Assembly: GCA_965226285.1 (NCBI GenBank)
Contig: CBDDCQ010000003.1
Coordinates: 1 to 48,556, forward strand
Reading direction: 5' to 3'
From: CBDDCQ01 sp965226285
Lineage (GTDB): Bacteria; Bacteroidota; Bacteroidia; Flavobacteriales; Ichthyobacteriaceae
Length of the DNA: 48,556 nucleotides
Position numbers and translations under genes: made by a program
In this document: one piece after another, positions 23,919-33,616 of the stretch
How positions within the stretch are numbered: position 1 is the first letter of the stretch
Layout of the letters: every line of letters starts with the position of its first letter
Notes under the pieces: generated by a model
Databases searched by the model: none
What the model saw: the letters and a program-made list of their open reading frames with translations, nothing else
What the model was told of the DNA's origin: nothing

Positions 23919-26900
23919 CTACTCGTCTAAAGATACTTTCAATCCTAAGCCTTTCAATTCATTTAATAATACATTAAATGATTCTGGTATTCCTGGTTCA
24001 GGGAGTTTATCTCCCTTAACAATAGCTTCATAAGCCTTAGCCCTTCCTATTATATCATCAGACTTTACGGTAAGTATTTCTCTTAGGATATTAGATGCTC
24101 CAAAGGCTTCTAATGCCCAAACCTCCATTTCTCCAAATCTTTGACCTCCAAACTGTGCCTTACCACCTAGTGGTTGCTGTGTTATCAAAGAGTAAGGGCC
24201 TGTTGATCTTGAGTGCATCTTATCATCTATCATATGTCCTAATTTCAGCATATAAATAACGCCTACTGTAGCAGGTTGGTCAAACCTTTCACCTGTACCT
24301 CCATCATATAAATATGTATGTCCAAAATCTGGTATTCCCGCCTCTCTAGTATATTTTGTAATTTGGTCCAAAGAAGCTCCGTCAAATATAGGTGTAGAAA
24401 ATTTAAGATTTAACTTTTGACCTGCCCATCCTAATACCGTTTCATAAATTTGTCCCAAGTTCATTCTAGAAGGTACTCCTAATGGATTTAAAATTATATC
24501 TACTGGTGTTCCATCCTCTAAAAATGGCATATCTTCCTCTCTTACAATCTTAGCAACAATACCTTTGTTACCATGACGACCTGCCATTTTATCTCCTACT
24601 TTTAATTTTCTCTTTTTAGCTATATATATTTTAGCTAATTTAATAATTCCTGAAGGTAATTCATCTCCTATCAATATAGAAAATTTCTTTCTTTTTAATG
24701 AACCTTTTAAATCACTTATTTTAATCTTATAATTATGCAACAACCTAGATATTAACTCATTAACATTGCTACTAGTTGTCCATTTACCCCCTGTGAGCGA
24801 TGATAAATCTATACCTTTATCTATATGTACTGAATTTAGGAGTTTTAGAGTAAACTTAGTACCTTTAGGTATTACCTCTTCCCCTGCATCAGAATAAATG
24901 CCTTGAGATTTTTTAGTTGAAAGTATAGAGAATAATTTCTCTACCAATACCTTTGTATAATTATTAATTTCTTTCTTACAATCAAGTTCCAAACGTTCTA
25001 TTTTAAGTTTATCTTTGGCTCTTTTATCCTTATTTTTAACTGCTTTAGAGAATAACTTTTTATCTATCACAACACCATCCAAAGAGGATGATGCTTTTAA
25101 TGAAGCATCTTTCACATCTCCTGCTTTATCTCCAAATATGGCTTTTAATAATTTCTCTTCAGGAGATGGATCCGCTTCTCCTTTTGGAGTAATTTTACCT
25201 ATAAGAATATCTCCTGGTTTAACCCTAGTCCCTATACTTATAATTCCATTCTCATCTAAGTTCTTCGTAGCATCCTCACTTACATTGGGAATATCAGGTG
25301 TCAACTCTTCCTGTCCTATTTTGGTATCTCTTACCTCTAAAGAATATTCATCTACATGTATAGATGTAAATATATCCTCTTTTACTACTTTTTCACTAAT
25401 TACTATTGCATCTTCAAAATTATACCCTTTCCAAGGCATAAAAACAACCTTCATATTTCTTCCTAATGCCAATTCTCCTCCTTTAGTAGCATACCCCTCA
25501 CAAAGCACTTGATGCTTTTTTATTTTCTGTCCCTTTTTTACTATAGGTTTTAAATTAACACAAGTACTCTGATTAGTTCTTCTAAACTTAATCAAATCAT
25601 ATACCTTTTTACTATCTTCAAATGACACTAGTCTTTCGTGATCATTCTGTTCATAATCTACAATAATCCTATTTGCATCCACCTCTATCACCTCTCCATC
25701 TCCGTCTGCATTAATAAGTACTCTAGAATCTTGTGCTACCCTATGCTCCAAGCCTGTACCCACTATAGGGGCTTCAGGATTTAAAATAGGTACTGCCTGA
25801 CGCATCATATTAGATCCCATTAATGCTCGGTTTGCATCATCATGCTCTAAAAATGGAATCATTGAAGCTGATATAGATGCTATCTGATTTGGAGCTACAT
25901 CCATATAATTTACTTCTGTTGTATCTACTATAGGAGAATCTCCTTCCTGCCTACATTTAACTTTATCTCCTAAGAAATTTCCATTATCATCTATTTTTGC
26001 ATTAGCTTGAGAAATAATCTGTTCTTCTTCTTCTTCAGCTGAAAGGTAAACAGGTTCACTTGATAAATCTAACTTACCATTTTTTACCTTTCTATAAGGT
26101 GTTTCTATAAAACCTAATTTATTTACTTTAGCATATACACAAAGTGAAGATATCAGACCAATATTTGGACCCTCTGGTGTTTCAATAGGGCACAAACGCC
26201 CATAATGAGTATAATGGACATCTCTTACTTCAAAACCTGCTCTTTCTCTAGATAACCCACCTGGACCTAAAGCAGACAATCTTCTTTTATGAGTAATTTC
26301 AGCTAGTGGATTAGTTTGATCCATAAATTGAGATAATTGGCTAGTACCAAAGAATGTATTAACAACAGAAGATAATGTTTTAGCATTTATCAAATCTATC
26401 GGTGTAAATACTTCACTATCTCTTACATTCATTCTTTCTCTAATTGTCCTAGCCATACGAACTAACCCCACTCCAAATTGAGCTGCTAATTGTTCTCCCA
26501 CTGTTCTCACTCTACGATTAGATAAATGATCAATATCATCTATATCTGCTTTAGAATTGATAAGTTCTATAAGTTTTTTTATAATTATAATAATATCGTT
26601 CTTAGTAAGTACCTGATTATCTATATTTTGTTCTAGCCCTAGTTTCTTATTAAGTCTATATCTACCTACTTCCCCAAGACTATATCTAATATCTGAGAAG
26701 AATAACTTTACAATTACATCCTTAGCGGTTTGTTCATCTGGCGGTTCAGTTCCTCTCAATTGATAATATATATATTCAGCTGCTTCTTTTTCGGAGTTCG
26801 TAATATCTTTAGCTAATGTATTATGTACAATAGCATATTCTATTTCTTCGTTCTGTTTATGAAGTAATATCGTTTTTACTCCAATCTCAAGAATTTGTTC

Positions 26901-27749
26901 GATGTGTTCTTTCTCTAAAACTACATTTCTATCTATGATTATTTCATTTCTCTCAATAGAAGAAACTTCACCTGTATCTTCATCAGCAAAGTCTTCATAC
27001 CAAGTTTTAAGTACTCTCGCAGCTAAAGTTCTACCTATAGATCTTTTCAATCCAGCTTTTGAAACTTTAATTTCCTCGGCTAAACCAAAAATCTCTAATA
27101 TATCCTTATCCCTTTCATATCCTATAGCTCTAAGTAAAGTAGTCATAGGTAATTTTTTCTTCCTATCGATATAAACATACATTATATTGTTTATATCAGT
27201 AGCAAACTCCATCCAAGAGCCCTTAAAAGGAATTACCCTTGCAGAATACAATTTAGTTCCATTCGCATGAAAAGTTTGCCCAAAGAACACACCTGGAGAA
27301 CGATGCAACTGCGATACTACTATTCTTTCTGAACCATTAATGACAAATGTCCCACTAGAAGTCATGTAGGGAATATGTCCCAAAAACACATCTTGAACTA
27401 CAGTCTCAAAATCTTCATGATTCTTATCCTCACAAGTTAACTTAAGTCTAGCTTTTAGAGGCAAACTATATGTTAATCCTCTCTCTATACACTCTTGTAT
27501 AGAGTATTTTGGAGGATCTACAAAATAATCTAAAAATATAAGTTTAAACTGATTTCTTGTATCTTCTATGGGAAAATTTTCCATAAAAGTTTTATATAAC
27601 CCTTCGTTACTTCTGTCTGCAGATTTTGTTTCTAACTGAAAAAAATCCTCAAACGACTTAATTTGAATATCTAAAAAATCTGAATAATTTACTTGATTTT
27701 TTATAGAAGCAAAACTTATTCTGCCGTTAGATTTAGTCTGTTGTACCAA
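23919..27749 (-). CDS. rpoB: DNA-directed RNA polymerase subunit beta
   Basis: 1276 residues, the usual size in Bacteroidota. It shows the rifampicin-region motif SQFMDQTNPLAEITHKRRLSALGPGGL (shown in parts: FMDQTNPL, HKRRLSALG), GRLCPIETPEGPNIG, and C-terminal GGKAQFGGQRFGEMEVWALEA. The residues seen in the rifampicin region are wild type. A strong hairpin lies in the 117-base gap after rplL. Confidence 0.99.
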   Translation of the reverse strand: MVQQTKSNGRISFASIKNQVNYSDFLDIQIKSFEDFFQLETKSADRSNEGLYKTFMENFPIEDTRNQFKLIFLDYFVDPPKYSIQECIERGLTYSLPLKARLKLTCEDKNHEDFETVVQDVFLGHIPYMTSSGTFVINGSERIVVSQLHRSPGVFFGQTFHANGTKLYSARVIPFKGSWMEFATDINNIMYVYIDRKKKLPMTTLLRAIGYERDKDILEIFGLAEEIKVSKAGLKRSIGRTLAARVLKTWYEDFADEDTGEVSSIERNEIIIDRNVVLEKEHIEQILEIGVKTILLHKQNEEIEYAIVHNTLAKDITNSEKEAAEYIYYQLRGTEPPDEQTAKDVIVKLFFSDIRYSLGEVGRYRLNKKLGLEQNIDNQVLTKNDIIIIIKKLIELINSKADIDDIDHLSNRRVRTVGEQLAAQFGVGLVRMARTIRERMNVRDSEVFTPIDLINAKTLSSVVNTFFGTSQLSQFMDQTNPLAEITHKRRLSALGPGGLSRERAGFEVRDVHYTHYGRLCPIETPEGPNIGLISSLCVYAKVNKLGFIETPYRKVKNGKLDLSSEPVYLSAEEEEEQIISQANAKIDDNGNFLGDKVKCRQEGDSPIVDTTEVNYMDVAPNQIASISASMIPFLEHDDANRALMGSNMMRQAVPILNPEAPIVGTGLEHRVAQDSRVLINADGDGEVIEVDANRIIVDYEQNDHERLVSFEDSKKVYDLIKFRRTNQSTCVNLKPIVKKGQKIKKHQVLCEGYATKGGELALGRNMKVVFMPWKGYNFEDAIVISEKVVKEDIFTSIHVDEYSLEVRDTKIGQEELTPDIPNVSEDATKNLDENGIISIGTRVKPGDILIGKITPKGEADPSPEEKLLKAIFGDKAGDVKDASLKASSSLDGVVIDKKLFSKAVKNKDKRAKDKLKIERLELDCKKEINNYTKVLVEKLFSILSTKKSQGIYSDAGEEVIPKGTKFTLKLLNSVHIDKGIDLSSLTGGKWTTSSNVNELISRLLHNYKIKISDLKGSLKRKKFSILIGDELPSGIIKLAKIYIAKKRKLKVGDKMAGRHGNKGIVAKIVREEDMPFLEDGTPVDIILNPLGVPSRMNLGQIYETVLGWAGQKLNLKFSTPIFDGASLDQITKYTREAGIPDFGHTYLYDGGTGERFDQPATVGVIYMLKLGHMIDDKMHSRSTGPYSLITQQPLGGKAQFGGQRFGEMEVWALEAFGASNILREILTVKSDDIIGRAKAYEAIVKGDKLPEPGIPESFNVLLNELKGLGLKVSLDE

Positions 27750-27806
27750 TGGAATATTTTTTTATTTTTTAATAGCTTTAATAAAACACTTAAACAATAT
27801 ATACAC

Positions 27807-27845
27807 TGGTTTAGGTTGATTATTATACGAAATCAACCTAAACCA
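27807..27845 (-). promoter_or_regulatory. Long hairpin between rplL and rpoB
   Basis: Perfect 14-bp stem TGGTTTAGGTTGAT / ATCAACCTAAACCA with an 11-base loop and no T-run after it on the minus strand. It is therefore not a standard terminator. In other bacteria this gap carries a partial terminator or RNase processing site that sets the ratio of ribosomal protein to polymerase mRNA; that function is inferred here. Confidence 0.7.
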
Positions 27846-27866
27846 CTTATATATTATCATTAAAAA

Positions 27867-28241
27867 TTACTTTAACTCTACTTGAGCTCCAGCCTCTTCT
27901 AATTGAGATTTAATAGCTTCGGCTTCATCCTTAACTATTCCCTCTTTTACATTAGATGGTGCTCTATCTACTATTTCTTTAGCTTCTTTGAGACCTAATC
28001 CTGTTAACTCCTTAACAGCTTTTACAACTTTCAATTTAGAAGCACCTGCTTCTTTCAATACGACATCAAATTCTGTTTTTTCTTCTACAGCATCTCCAGT
28101 AGTCTCTCCAGCAGCAGGACCTGCTACTGTTACAGCAGCGGGCTCTATTCCATGCTCCTCTTTTAGTATATCTGCTAACTCATTTACTTCCTTTACTGAA
28201 AGGTTTACTAATTGTTCAGCGAATTGTTTTAAATCTGCCAT
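27867..28241 (-). CDS. rplL: 50S ribosomal protein L7/L12
   Basis: 124 residues. N-terminal dimer helix (LKQFAEQLVNLSVKEVNELADIL), Ala/Gly-rich hinge near 37-52, and the C-terminal factor-binding domain with KVVKAVKELTGLGLKEAKEIVD. It forms the ribosome stalk on L10. It is 59 bases after rplJ, and a hairpin separates it from rpoB. Confidence 0.98.
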   Translation of the reverse strand: MADLKQFAEQLVNLSVKEVNELADILKEEHGIEPAAVTVAGPAAGETTGDAVEEKTEFDVVLKEAGASKLKVVKAVKELTGLGLKEAKEIVDRAPSNVKEGIVKDEAEAIKSQLEEAGAQVELK

Positions 28242-28300
28242 CTTTTATTTATTTTTTTAATTTAACTTCAATTATATATTATGTTAGTGTTTTAAATTCT

Positions 28301-28816
28301 TTATTTATCTGAAAGTGCTGTTACAATTCCAGAAAGCTTATTTTTACCTGATTGTAATGCAGACAATACATTCTTAACAGGCAACTGAAGAAGTCCTATA
28401 ATATCCGCAATAACTTCTTCTTTAGATTTGATATTAACCAAAATATCTAATTGGTCATCTCCCATATAAACAGATTCTTCTACATAAGCCGCTTTTAAAA
28501 TAGGTTTATCTGTTTTCTTTCTAAACTCTTTTATAATCTGAGCTGGTGCTTTACTGGACTCTGAAAACATAACAGATGTATTGCCTTTTAATACCTCATA
28601 AATGTCTTCAAATTTTTTATCCGAGTTATCCATTGCTCTTTTGAACAAAGTGTTTTTAACTACAATCAATGAAATATTTGATTTAAAACAGTTTCTTCTC
28701 AAATCACTAGTCATTTGAGCATCCAAACCTGATATATTCGTTAAATATATATTAGGATTTTCATTAATCAATGTAGTTAAATCATCTACAAGTTGTACTT
28801 TTGCTTCTCTTGTCAT
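28301..28816 (-). CDS. rplJ: 50S ribosomal protein L10
   Basis: 171 residues, with the rRNA-binding part (VVKNTLFKRAMD) and a C-terminal helix for L7/L12 dimers. It starts 21 bases after rplA, which leaves no room for the long L10 leader known in other phyla, so any feedback control must act elsewhere. Confidence 0.97.
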   Translation of the reverse strand: MTREAKVQLVDDLTTLINENPNIYLTNISGLDAQMTSDLRRNCFKSNISLIVVKNTLFKRAMDNSDKKFEDIYEVLKGNTSVMFSESSKAPAQIIKEFRKKTDKPILKAAYVEESVYMGDDQLDILVNIKSKEEVIADIIGLLQLPVKNVLSALQSGKNKLSGIVTALSDK

Positions 28817-28837
28817 AACTTATCAATTTTTATAATA

Positions 28838-29527
28838 CTAAACTGCCTTAGTATCTATGGATATACTCGGACTCATTGTACTAGATATATGGAGACTTTT
28901 CAAATAAGTACCCTTAGCAGCTGCAGGTTTCATTTTTATAAGTGTTTGTATTAGTTCATTTGCATTATCTCTTAGTTTATCACTATTAAAAGACGCTTTA
29001 CCTATAGAAGCATGAACAATACCATATCTATCTACTTTAAAATCTATCTTACCCGATTTTACATCAATTACTGCTTTAGCTACATCCATAGTAACCGTAC
29101 CAGATTTTGGATTTGGCATGAGACCTCTGGGTCCTAATATTCTACCCAACGGTCCTAACTTCCCCATTACACTTGGCATGGTAACTATCACATCTACATC
29201 TGTCCAGCCTCCTTTTATTTTTTGAATATATTCATCTAAACCTACAAAATCTGCTCCGGAATCTTTTGCCTGTTGTTCTTTATCAGGAGTCACCAATGCT
29301 AATACCTTTACTTCTTTACCTGTTCCATGAGGCAAGGTTACCACTCCTCTTACCATCTGATTTGCCTTACGAGGATCTACACCCAACCTTATTGCTATAT
29401 CTACAGAAGCATCAAACTTCACATCTGTTACTTCTTTTACCAAAGACATAGCATCAAGTAAAGGATAATCTCGACCTGCTTCTATTTTAGCAGCAAATTC
29501 TTTTTGTTTTCTCGTTAGTTTCCCCAT
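28838..29527 (-). CDS. rplA: 50S ribosomal protein L1
   Basis: 229 residues, full length. Contains the L1 signatures IRLGVDPRKANQMVRGVVTLPHG (within 47-72, shown in parts) and MPNPKSGTVT. It binds 23S rRNA at the E-site stalk and can repress its own mRNA in other bacteria. It starts 18 bases after rplK. Confidence 0.98.
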   Translation of the reverse strand: MGKLTRKQKEFAAKIEAGRDYPLLDAMSLVKEVTDVKFDASVDIAIRLGVDPRKANQMVRGVVTLPHGTGKEVKVLALVTPDKEQQAKDSGADFVGLDEYIQKIKGGWTDVDVIVTMPSVMGKLGPLGRILGPRGLMPNPKSGTVTMDVAKAVIDVKSGKIDFKVDRYGIVHASIGKASFNSDKLRDNANELIQTLIKMKPAAAKGTYLKSLHISSTMSPSISIDTKAV

Positions 29528-29545
29528 TTTTCTTATCTTATTTTA

Positions 29546-29983
29546 TTAAAACGGTATATCACCTTTTACTGTTATACCCATAGAACGAGCTGTACCAGCC
29601 ACCATCTTCATAGCTGACTCCACAGTAAACGCATTTAAATCATTCATCTTATCTTCTGCGATTGTTTTTACTTGCTCCCATGTTACACTCGTTACCTTGG
29701 TCTTATTTGGTTCAGAAGAACCTTTTTTAATCTTAGCCAACTCTAAAAGTTGAACTGCAGCCGGAGAAGTTTTTACTACAAATTCAAACGATTTATCTGC
29801 ATAAACAACAATCTCAACGGGCAATACCTTACCTGCTTTATCTTGAGTTCTAGCGTTAAACTGCTTACAAAACTCCATGATATTAACTCCTTTAGCACCC
29901 AAAGCAGGACCCACAGGTGGAGATGGGTTTGCCGCTCCTCCTTTTACTTGTAATTTTATTACTCCTATTATTTCCTTTGCCAT
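29546..29983 (-). CDS. rplK: 50S ribosomal protein L11
   Basis: 145 residues. The N-terminal KLQVKGGAANPSPPVGPALG segment and the C-terminal rRNA-binding domain are intact. It forms part of the GTPase centre of the large subunit. It lies 75 bases after nusG. Confidence 0.98.
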   Translation of the reverse strand: MAKEIIGVIKLQVKGGAANPSPPVGPALGAKGVNIMEFCKQFNARTQDKAGKVLPVEIVVYADKSFEFVVKTSPAAVQLLELAKIKKGSSEPNKTKVTSVTWEQVKTIAEDKMNDLNAFTVESAMKMVAGTARSMGITVKGDIPF

Positions 29984-30058
29984 TTTTAAACTTATTTTAT
30001 TAAAATATCACAATCATTTAACTAACTAACTTAGGAAGCATCATTCAATTTAGCTTTC

Positions 30059-30610
30059 TCAAAAAATCTTTTGCACTTGCATATAACTCAATTCTATTGG
30101 TGTTTTTCTTCCGAATATCTTTACCATAACCTCCAATTTTCTCTTTTCTTCATTTATCTTTTCTATAGAACCATCAAAACCATTGAATGGTCCATCTATT
30201 ACTTTAACTACTTCACCTGTAATATAAGGTATATTTACATCTTCCTCCACGTTAGAGAGTTCATCCATTTTACCCAACATTCTATTAATTTCAGCTTTTC
30301 TCATAGGCAAAGGAGCACCTCCCTTTGATTCCGAAAGAAAACCTACGACGCCAGGAATACTCTTTATCAAGTGAATTATCTCACCTATAAGATCTGCTTG
30401 TATTATAAGATAACCCGGAAAAAAAGCTTTTTCTTTACTTATCTTCTTTCCATTTTTAATTTGGTATATTTTATCTTTAGGAATTAAAACATCACCTATA
30501 TAATCCAATAGATTCTCTCTAGATAAATCAGACTCTATATAAGTTTTTATTTTATTCTCATGACCTGTTACTACCTTGAGTACATACCATTTTTTAGTAC
30601 TACCGTCCAT
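30059..30610 (-). CDS. nusG: Transcription termination/antitermination protein NusG
   Basis: 183 residues. NGN domain from KKWYVLKVVTGHENKIKTYI and a C-terminal KOW domain containing GEVVKVIDGPFNGFDGSIEKI. It binds RNA polymerase and links it to Rho or the ribosome. It starts 9 bases after secE, the usual secE-nusG pairing. Confidence 0.98.
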   Translation of the reverse strand: MDGSTKKWYVLKVVTGHENKIKTYIESDLSRENLLDYIGDVLIPKDKIYQIKNGKKISKEKAFFPGYLIIQADLIGEIIHLIKSIPGVVGFLSESKGGAPLPMRKAEINRMLGKMDELSNVEEDVNIPYITGEVVKVIDGPFNGFDGSIEKINEEKRKLEVMVKIFGRKTPIELSYMQVQKIF

Positions 30611-30619
30611 TTTTCAACC

Positions 30620-30802
30620 TTAAAACAATTCAAAAAAACCGCTTAAAACATAACTAAACACCTTATCCATTGCAAATATCATCATTGCAAATAAAACAGA
30701 AGATACAGCTACTACAACTGTATTCACCTGTAAATCTTTCCAATTAGGCCAAGAAGTCTTTTTAATTAACTCGTCAAACGAATTTACTAAATACTGTTTC
30801 AA
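30620..30802 (-). CDS. secE: Preprotein translocase subunit SecE
   Basis: 60 residues: the short single-helix form. FDELIKKTSWPNWKDLQVNT is the conserved cytoplasmic part; one transmembrane helix follows (VVVAVSSVLFAMMIFAMDKVF). It is a core part of the SecYEG channel. It starts 24 bases after the tRNA-Trp gene. Confidence 0.95.
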   Translation of the reverse strand: MKQYLVNSFDELIKKTSWPNWKDLQVNTVVVAVSSVLFAMMIFAMDKVFSYVLSGFFELF

Positions 30803-30826
30803 AACAAATTATATTTTTTTAATTTG

Positions 30827-30899
30827 CACGGGTGGTAAGGATCGAACTCACGACCTTTGGTTTTGGAGACCACTGCTCTACCAGCTGAGCTACACCCGT
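30827..30899 (-). tRNA. tRNA-Trp (CCA)
   Basis: 73 bases. Acceptor arms ACGGGTG / CACCCGT, D arm GCTCAGCTGGTAGAGC, anticodon loop CTCCAAA between TGGT and ACCA, and T loop TTCGATC. The 3' CCA is not encoded. It is placed between tuf and secE as in other Bacteroidota. Confidence 0.97.
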
Positions 30900-30952
30900 A
30901 AAAATATAGCAAAACACTTCAATCATAAAGTGTTTTGCCCGCCCATTCATCA

Positions 30953-32140
30953 CTATTCTATTATTTCTGTAATCTGACCTGCACCTACCGTTCTACCTCC
31001 TTCACGAATTGCAAACCTCAATCCAATGTTAGAAGCCACAGGGCTAATCAAGTTTACAGTAATCGTCAAGTTATCACCAGGCATCACCATCTCAACACCA
31101 TCAGGCAAATTTATCTCACCAGTAACATCTGTAGTTCTCATATAAAACTGTGGACGATATTTATTATGGAAAGGAGTATGACGACCACCCTCTTCTTTTT
31201 TAAGTATATATACCTCTGCTTTAAACTTAGTATGAGGTGTTACAGAGCCAGGCTTACAAATTACCATCCCTCTTTTAATGTCTGTTTTGTCAATACCTCT
31301 AAGCAAGATACCTACATTGTCTCCAGCCTCACCTCTATCTAATATTTTCCTAAACATTTCTACTCCTGTAATGGTAGAAGTTAATTTTTCAGCACCCATA
31401 CCAATAATATCAACCGTATTACCTGTAAGAGCAAGACCTGTTTCTATTCTACCGGTAGCTACAGTACCTCTACCCGTAATAGAAAACACATCTTCAACAG
31501 GCATTAAGAAATCTTTATCTATATCTCTCTTGGGCAATTCAATCCAAGAATCTACTGATTCCATTAACGCTACAATCGTATCTTCCCAATTAGCCTCTCC
31601 ATTAAGAGCACCTAAAGCAGAACCCTTTATTACCGGAGTTTCATCACCATCATAATCATAGAAAGATAACAAATCCCTAATTTCCATCTCTACAAGCTCT
31701 ATAAGCTCTTCATCATCTACCATATCTACTTTATTCATAAACACAACTATACGAGGTACACCTACCTGACGTCCCAACAATATATGTTCACGAGTTTGAG
31801 GCATAGGACCATCTGTAGCTGCAACCACTAATATAGCTCCATCCATTTGAGCTGCACCAGTTACCATGTTTTTCACATAATCTGCGTGACCAGGACAATC
31901 CACATGAGCATAGTGCCTGTTATCTGTTTGATACTCTACATGAGAAGTATTAATGGTTATACCCCTTTCTTTTTCCTCAGGAGCATTATCAATAGTATCA
32001 AAATCTCTACCTTCTGCAAGTCCCTTACTAGCTAACACCTTTGTAATAGCAGCTGTTAAAGTAGTTTTCCCATGGTCAACATGACCTATTGTACCGATAT
32101 TCAAATGCGGTTTAGAACGATCGAAATTTTCCTTAGCCAT
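30953..32140 (-). CDS. tuf: Elongation factor Tu
   Basis: 395 residues. GTP-binding motifs GHVDHGKTTL (19-28), DCPGHADYV, NKVDMVD and the three EF-Tu domains are complete. It delivers aminoacyl-tRNA to the ribosome. It lies between two tRNA genes in one probable transcript starting from the promoter at 32307-32334. Confidence 0.99.
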   Translation of the reverse strand: MAKENFDRSKPHLNIGTIGHVDHGKTTLTAAITKVLASKGLAEGRDFDTIDNAPEEKERGITINTSHVEYQTDNRHYAHVDCPGHADYVKNMVTGAAQMDGAILVVAATDGPMPQTREHILLGRQVGVPRIVVFMNKVDMVDDEELIELVEMEIRDLLSFYDYDGDETPVIKGSALGALNGEANWEDTIVALMESVDSWIELPKRDIDKDFLMPVEDVFSITGRGTVATGRIETGLALTGNTVDIIGMGAEKLTSTITGVEMFRKILDRGEAGDNVGILLRGIDKTDIKRGMVICKPGSVTPHTKFKAEVYILKKEEGGRHTPFHNKYRPQFYMRTTDVTGEINLPDGVEMVMPGDNLTITVNLISPVASNIGLRFAIREGGRTVGAGQITEIIE

Positions 32141-32206
32141 TTCTTTATTTTTTAATTTTACACTTAATTACTCCTAACTATTGCACCGCCCAAACCAAAA
32201 GAAGAG

Positions 32207-32278
32207 AGCCAATGACGGGATTTGAACCCGTGACCTCTTCCTTACCAAGGAAACGCTCTACCCCTGAGCTACATCGGC
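32207..32278 (-). tRNA. tRNA-Thr (GGT)
   Basis: 72 bases. Acceptor arms GCCGATG / CATTGGC with one G-T pair, D arm GCTCAGGGGTAGAGC, anticodon loop TTGGTAA between TTTCC and GGAAG, T loop TTCAAAT. No encoded CCA. It is the first gene of the tuf transcript. Confidence 0.96.
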
Positions 32279-32306
32279 GGTGCTATCCTTAAACAAAAAA
32301 GGACTG

Positions 32307-32334
32307 CAAAGATACAATTATTTTAATTTTACAA
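32307..32334 (-). promoter_or_regulatory. Promoter for tRNA-Thr/tuf/secE/nusG/ribosomal genes
   Basis: On the minus strand: TTG, 17 bases, TATCTTTG, an exact match to the Bacteroidota TTG-N(17-23)-TAnnTTTG promoter. It ends 29 bases before the 5' end of tRNA-Thr and is the best promoter in the window. Confidence 0.75.
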
Positions 32335-32376
32335 CCAAAATATTTATATTTTTTTTCTGAAACAAAATATTTTCTA

Positions 32377-32670
32377 TTAAGATTTTTTAGCTTTATACTT
32401 CTCTAAAAACCTTTTAGATGAATCTACCGATAAAACTACCGCCTCTTCAAACGACTTACTTTTCTTCTTTACTACAAATTTATCTCCAGAAACCTTTAAT
32501 TTAAATTCAACCACCTTACTCGCCTTTTCGGATGTACTTTCAACCTTCATATAAATATCTAAATCTATTACTTTATCGCAGAATACCTCTATCTTAGTGA
32601 CCTTTTTTTTAATAAAATCCAATAAATCTTTATGAGCATTAAAATTAACTGCTTGTATATTTACTTTCAT
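32377..32670 (-). CDS. hpf: Ribosome hibernation-promoting factor (short form)
   Basis: 97 residues, HPF/YfiA fold: MKVNIQAVNFNAHKDLLDFI, a middle with VEFKLKVSGDKFVVKKKSKSFEEAV, and a short Lys-rich tail. It lacks the dimerising C-terminal domain of long HPF. It binds idle 30S subunits. It is third in the rpsU-xerC-hpf operon, 16 bases after xerC. Confidence 0.9.
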   Translation of the reverse strand: MKVNIQAVNFNAHKDLLDFIKKKVTKIEVFCDKVIDLDIYMKVESTSEKASKVVEFKLKVSGDKFVVKKKSKSFEEAVVLSVDSSKRFLEKYKAKKS

Positions 32671-32686
32671 ACCTAAATAATTATAT

Positions 32687-33583
32687 TTATTTACTAGCTC
32701 TAGGATGAGCTTTATTATACTTATTTTTCAATTTTTCAATTTCACTATTTATATACACCTGTGTAGATGCGATACTCGAGTGTCCCAAAAGTTCCTTAAT
32801 AGAGTTCAAATCTGAACCCTCATTTACAAGATGCGTTGCAAAAGTATGCCTAAGCATATGAGGACTTTTCTTTTGCTTAGTCGTAACTTGATTCAATAAC
32901 TCATGCACCTTAGTATATACATACTTAGGATACATCTTTCTCCCTTTATCAGTAAGAAACAATTCTCGATTATTATCCGGATACATTTCTTTTCTTTTGT
33001 AAAAATAATTTAAAAGAGCACGATAAACAGTATTAAATAAAGGGATTATCCGCTGCTTAGACCCCTTACCTAAAACCTGTATTTCTCTTTTCACAAGATC
33101 AATATCAGATATTTTAAGATTTATCAATTCACTCGTCCTCAACCCTGTAGAATAGAAAAATTCTACCATAAAAACATCCCTAAATTGACTAAAGTCAATC
33201 TGATCACAAGAATTTGATTTGAATAACAATTGCATTTCTTTTTGAGCATACACCGGTTCTATTTTTTTATGAATCTTAAGCTCTTTCATCTTAACCACAG
33301 GTGATTCATCTACAGCTCCACTCCTCAATAGATAACGATAAAAACTCCTCAATGTACTTATTCTTCTATTTATAGTCCTATTTTTATCACCGTTGTGCGA
33401 CAAAAAAACTACCCAAGCTCTCACATGATGAAAATTAACTTTATCTAAATCACATAACGGATATTCATCATTCAAAAAAGAAGTAAACAATCTTAAGTCA
33501 AACGAGTAAGACTCAACAGTATGAACAGAATATTTTCTTTCTAAAGATATATACTCCAAAAAATCATCTACAAAATTTATCAT
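32687..33583 (-). CDS. xerC: Tyrosine recombinase XerC/XerD family
   Basis: 298 residues. N-terminal SAM-like core-binding domain (FLEYISLERKYSVHTVESYS), then the catalytic residues Arg in STGLRTSE, Lys in GKGSKQR, HMLRHTFATHL, GHSS and Tyr in STQVYINS. The position between rpsU and hpf is the fixed housekeeping place in Bacteroidota, so it is a chromosome dimer resolvase rather than a phage integrase. Whether it is called XerC or XerD cannot be settled here. Confidence 0.92.
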   Translation of the reverse strand: MINFVDDFLEYISLERKYSVHTVESYSFDLRLFTSFLNDEYPLCDLDKVNFHHVRAWVVFLSHNGDKNRTINRRISTLRSFYRYLLRSGAVDESPVVKMKELKIHKKIEPVYAQKEMQLLFKSNSCDQIDFSQFRDVFMVEFFYSTGLRTSELINLKISDIDLVKREIQVLGKGSKQRIIPLFNTVYRALLNYFYKRKEMYPDNNRELFLTDKGRKMYPKYVYTKVHELLNQVTTKQKKSPHMLRHTFATHLVNEGSDLNSIKELLGHSSIASTQVYINSEIEKLKNKYNKAHPRASK

Positions 33584-33616
33584 ACAAATCTACAATAAAC
33601 CAAAAGAAATCTAAAT

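Noticed and set aside
28817..28837. L10 autoregulatory leader before rplJ
   Set aside because: Only 21 bases separate rplA and rplJ, too short for the known structure.
32207..32278. tRNA-Thr as an integration site for an element
   Set aside because: No duplicate of its 3' end was seen in the window and the flanking genes are core genes.
32687..33583. Tyrosine recombinase as a sign of an integrated element
   Set aside because: It is flanked by rpsU and hpf, the conserved housekeeping position of XerC/D in Bacteroidota, with no attachment-site repeats.
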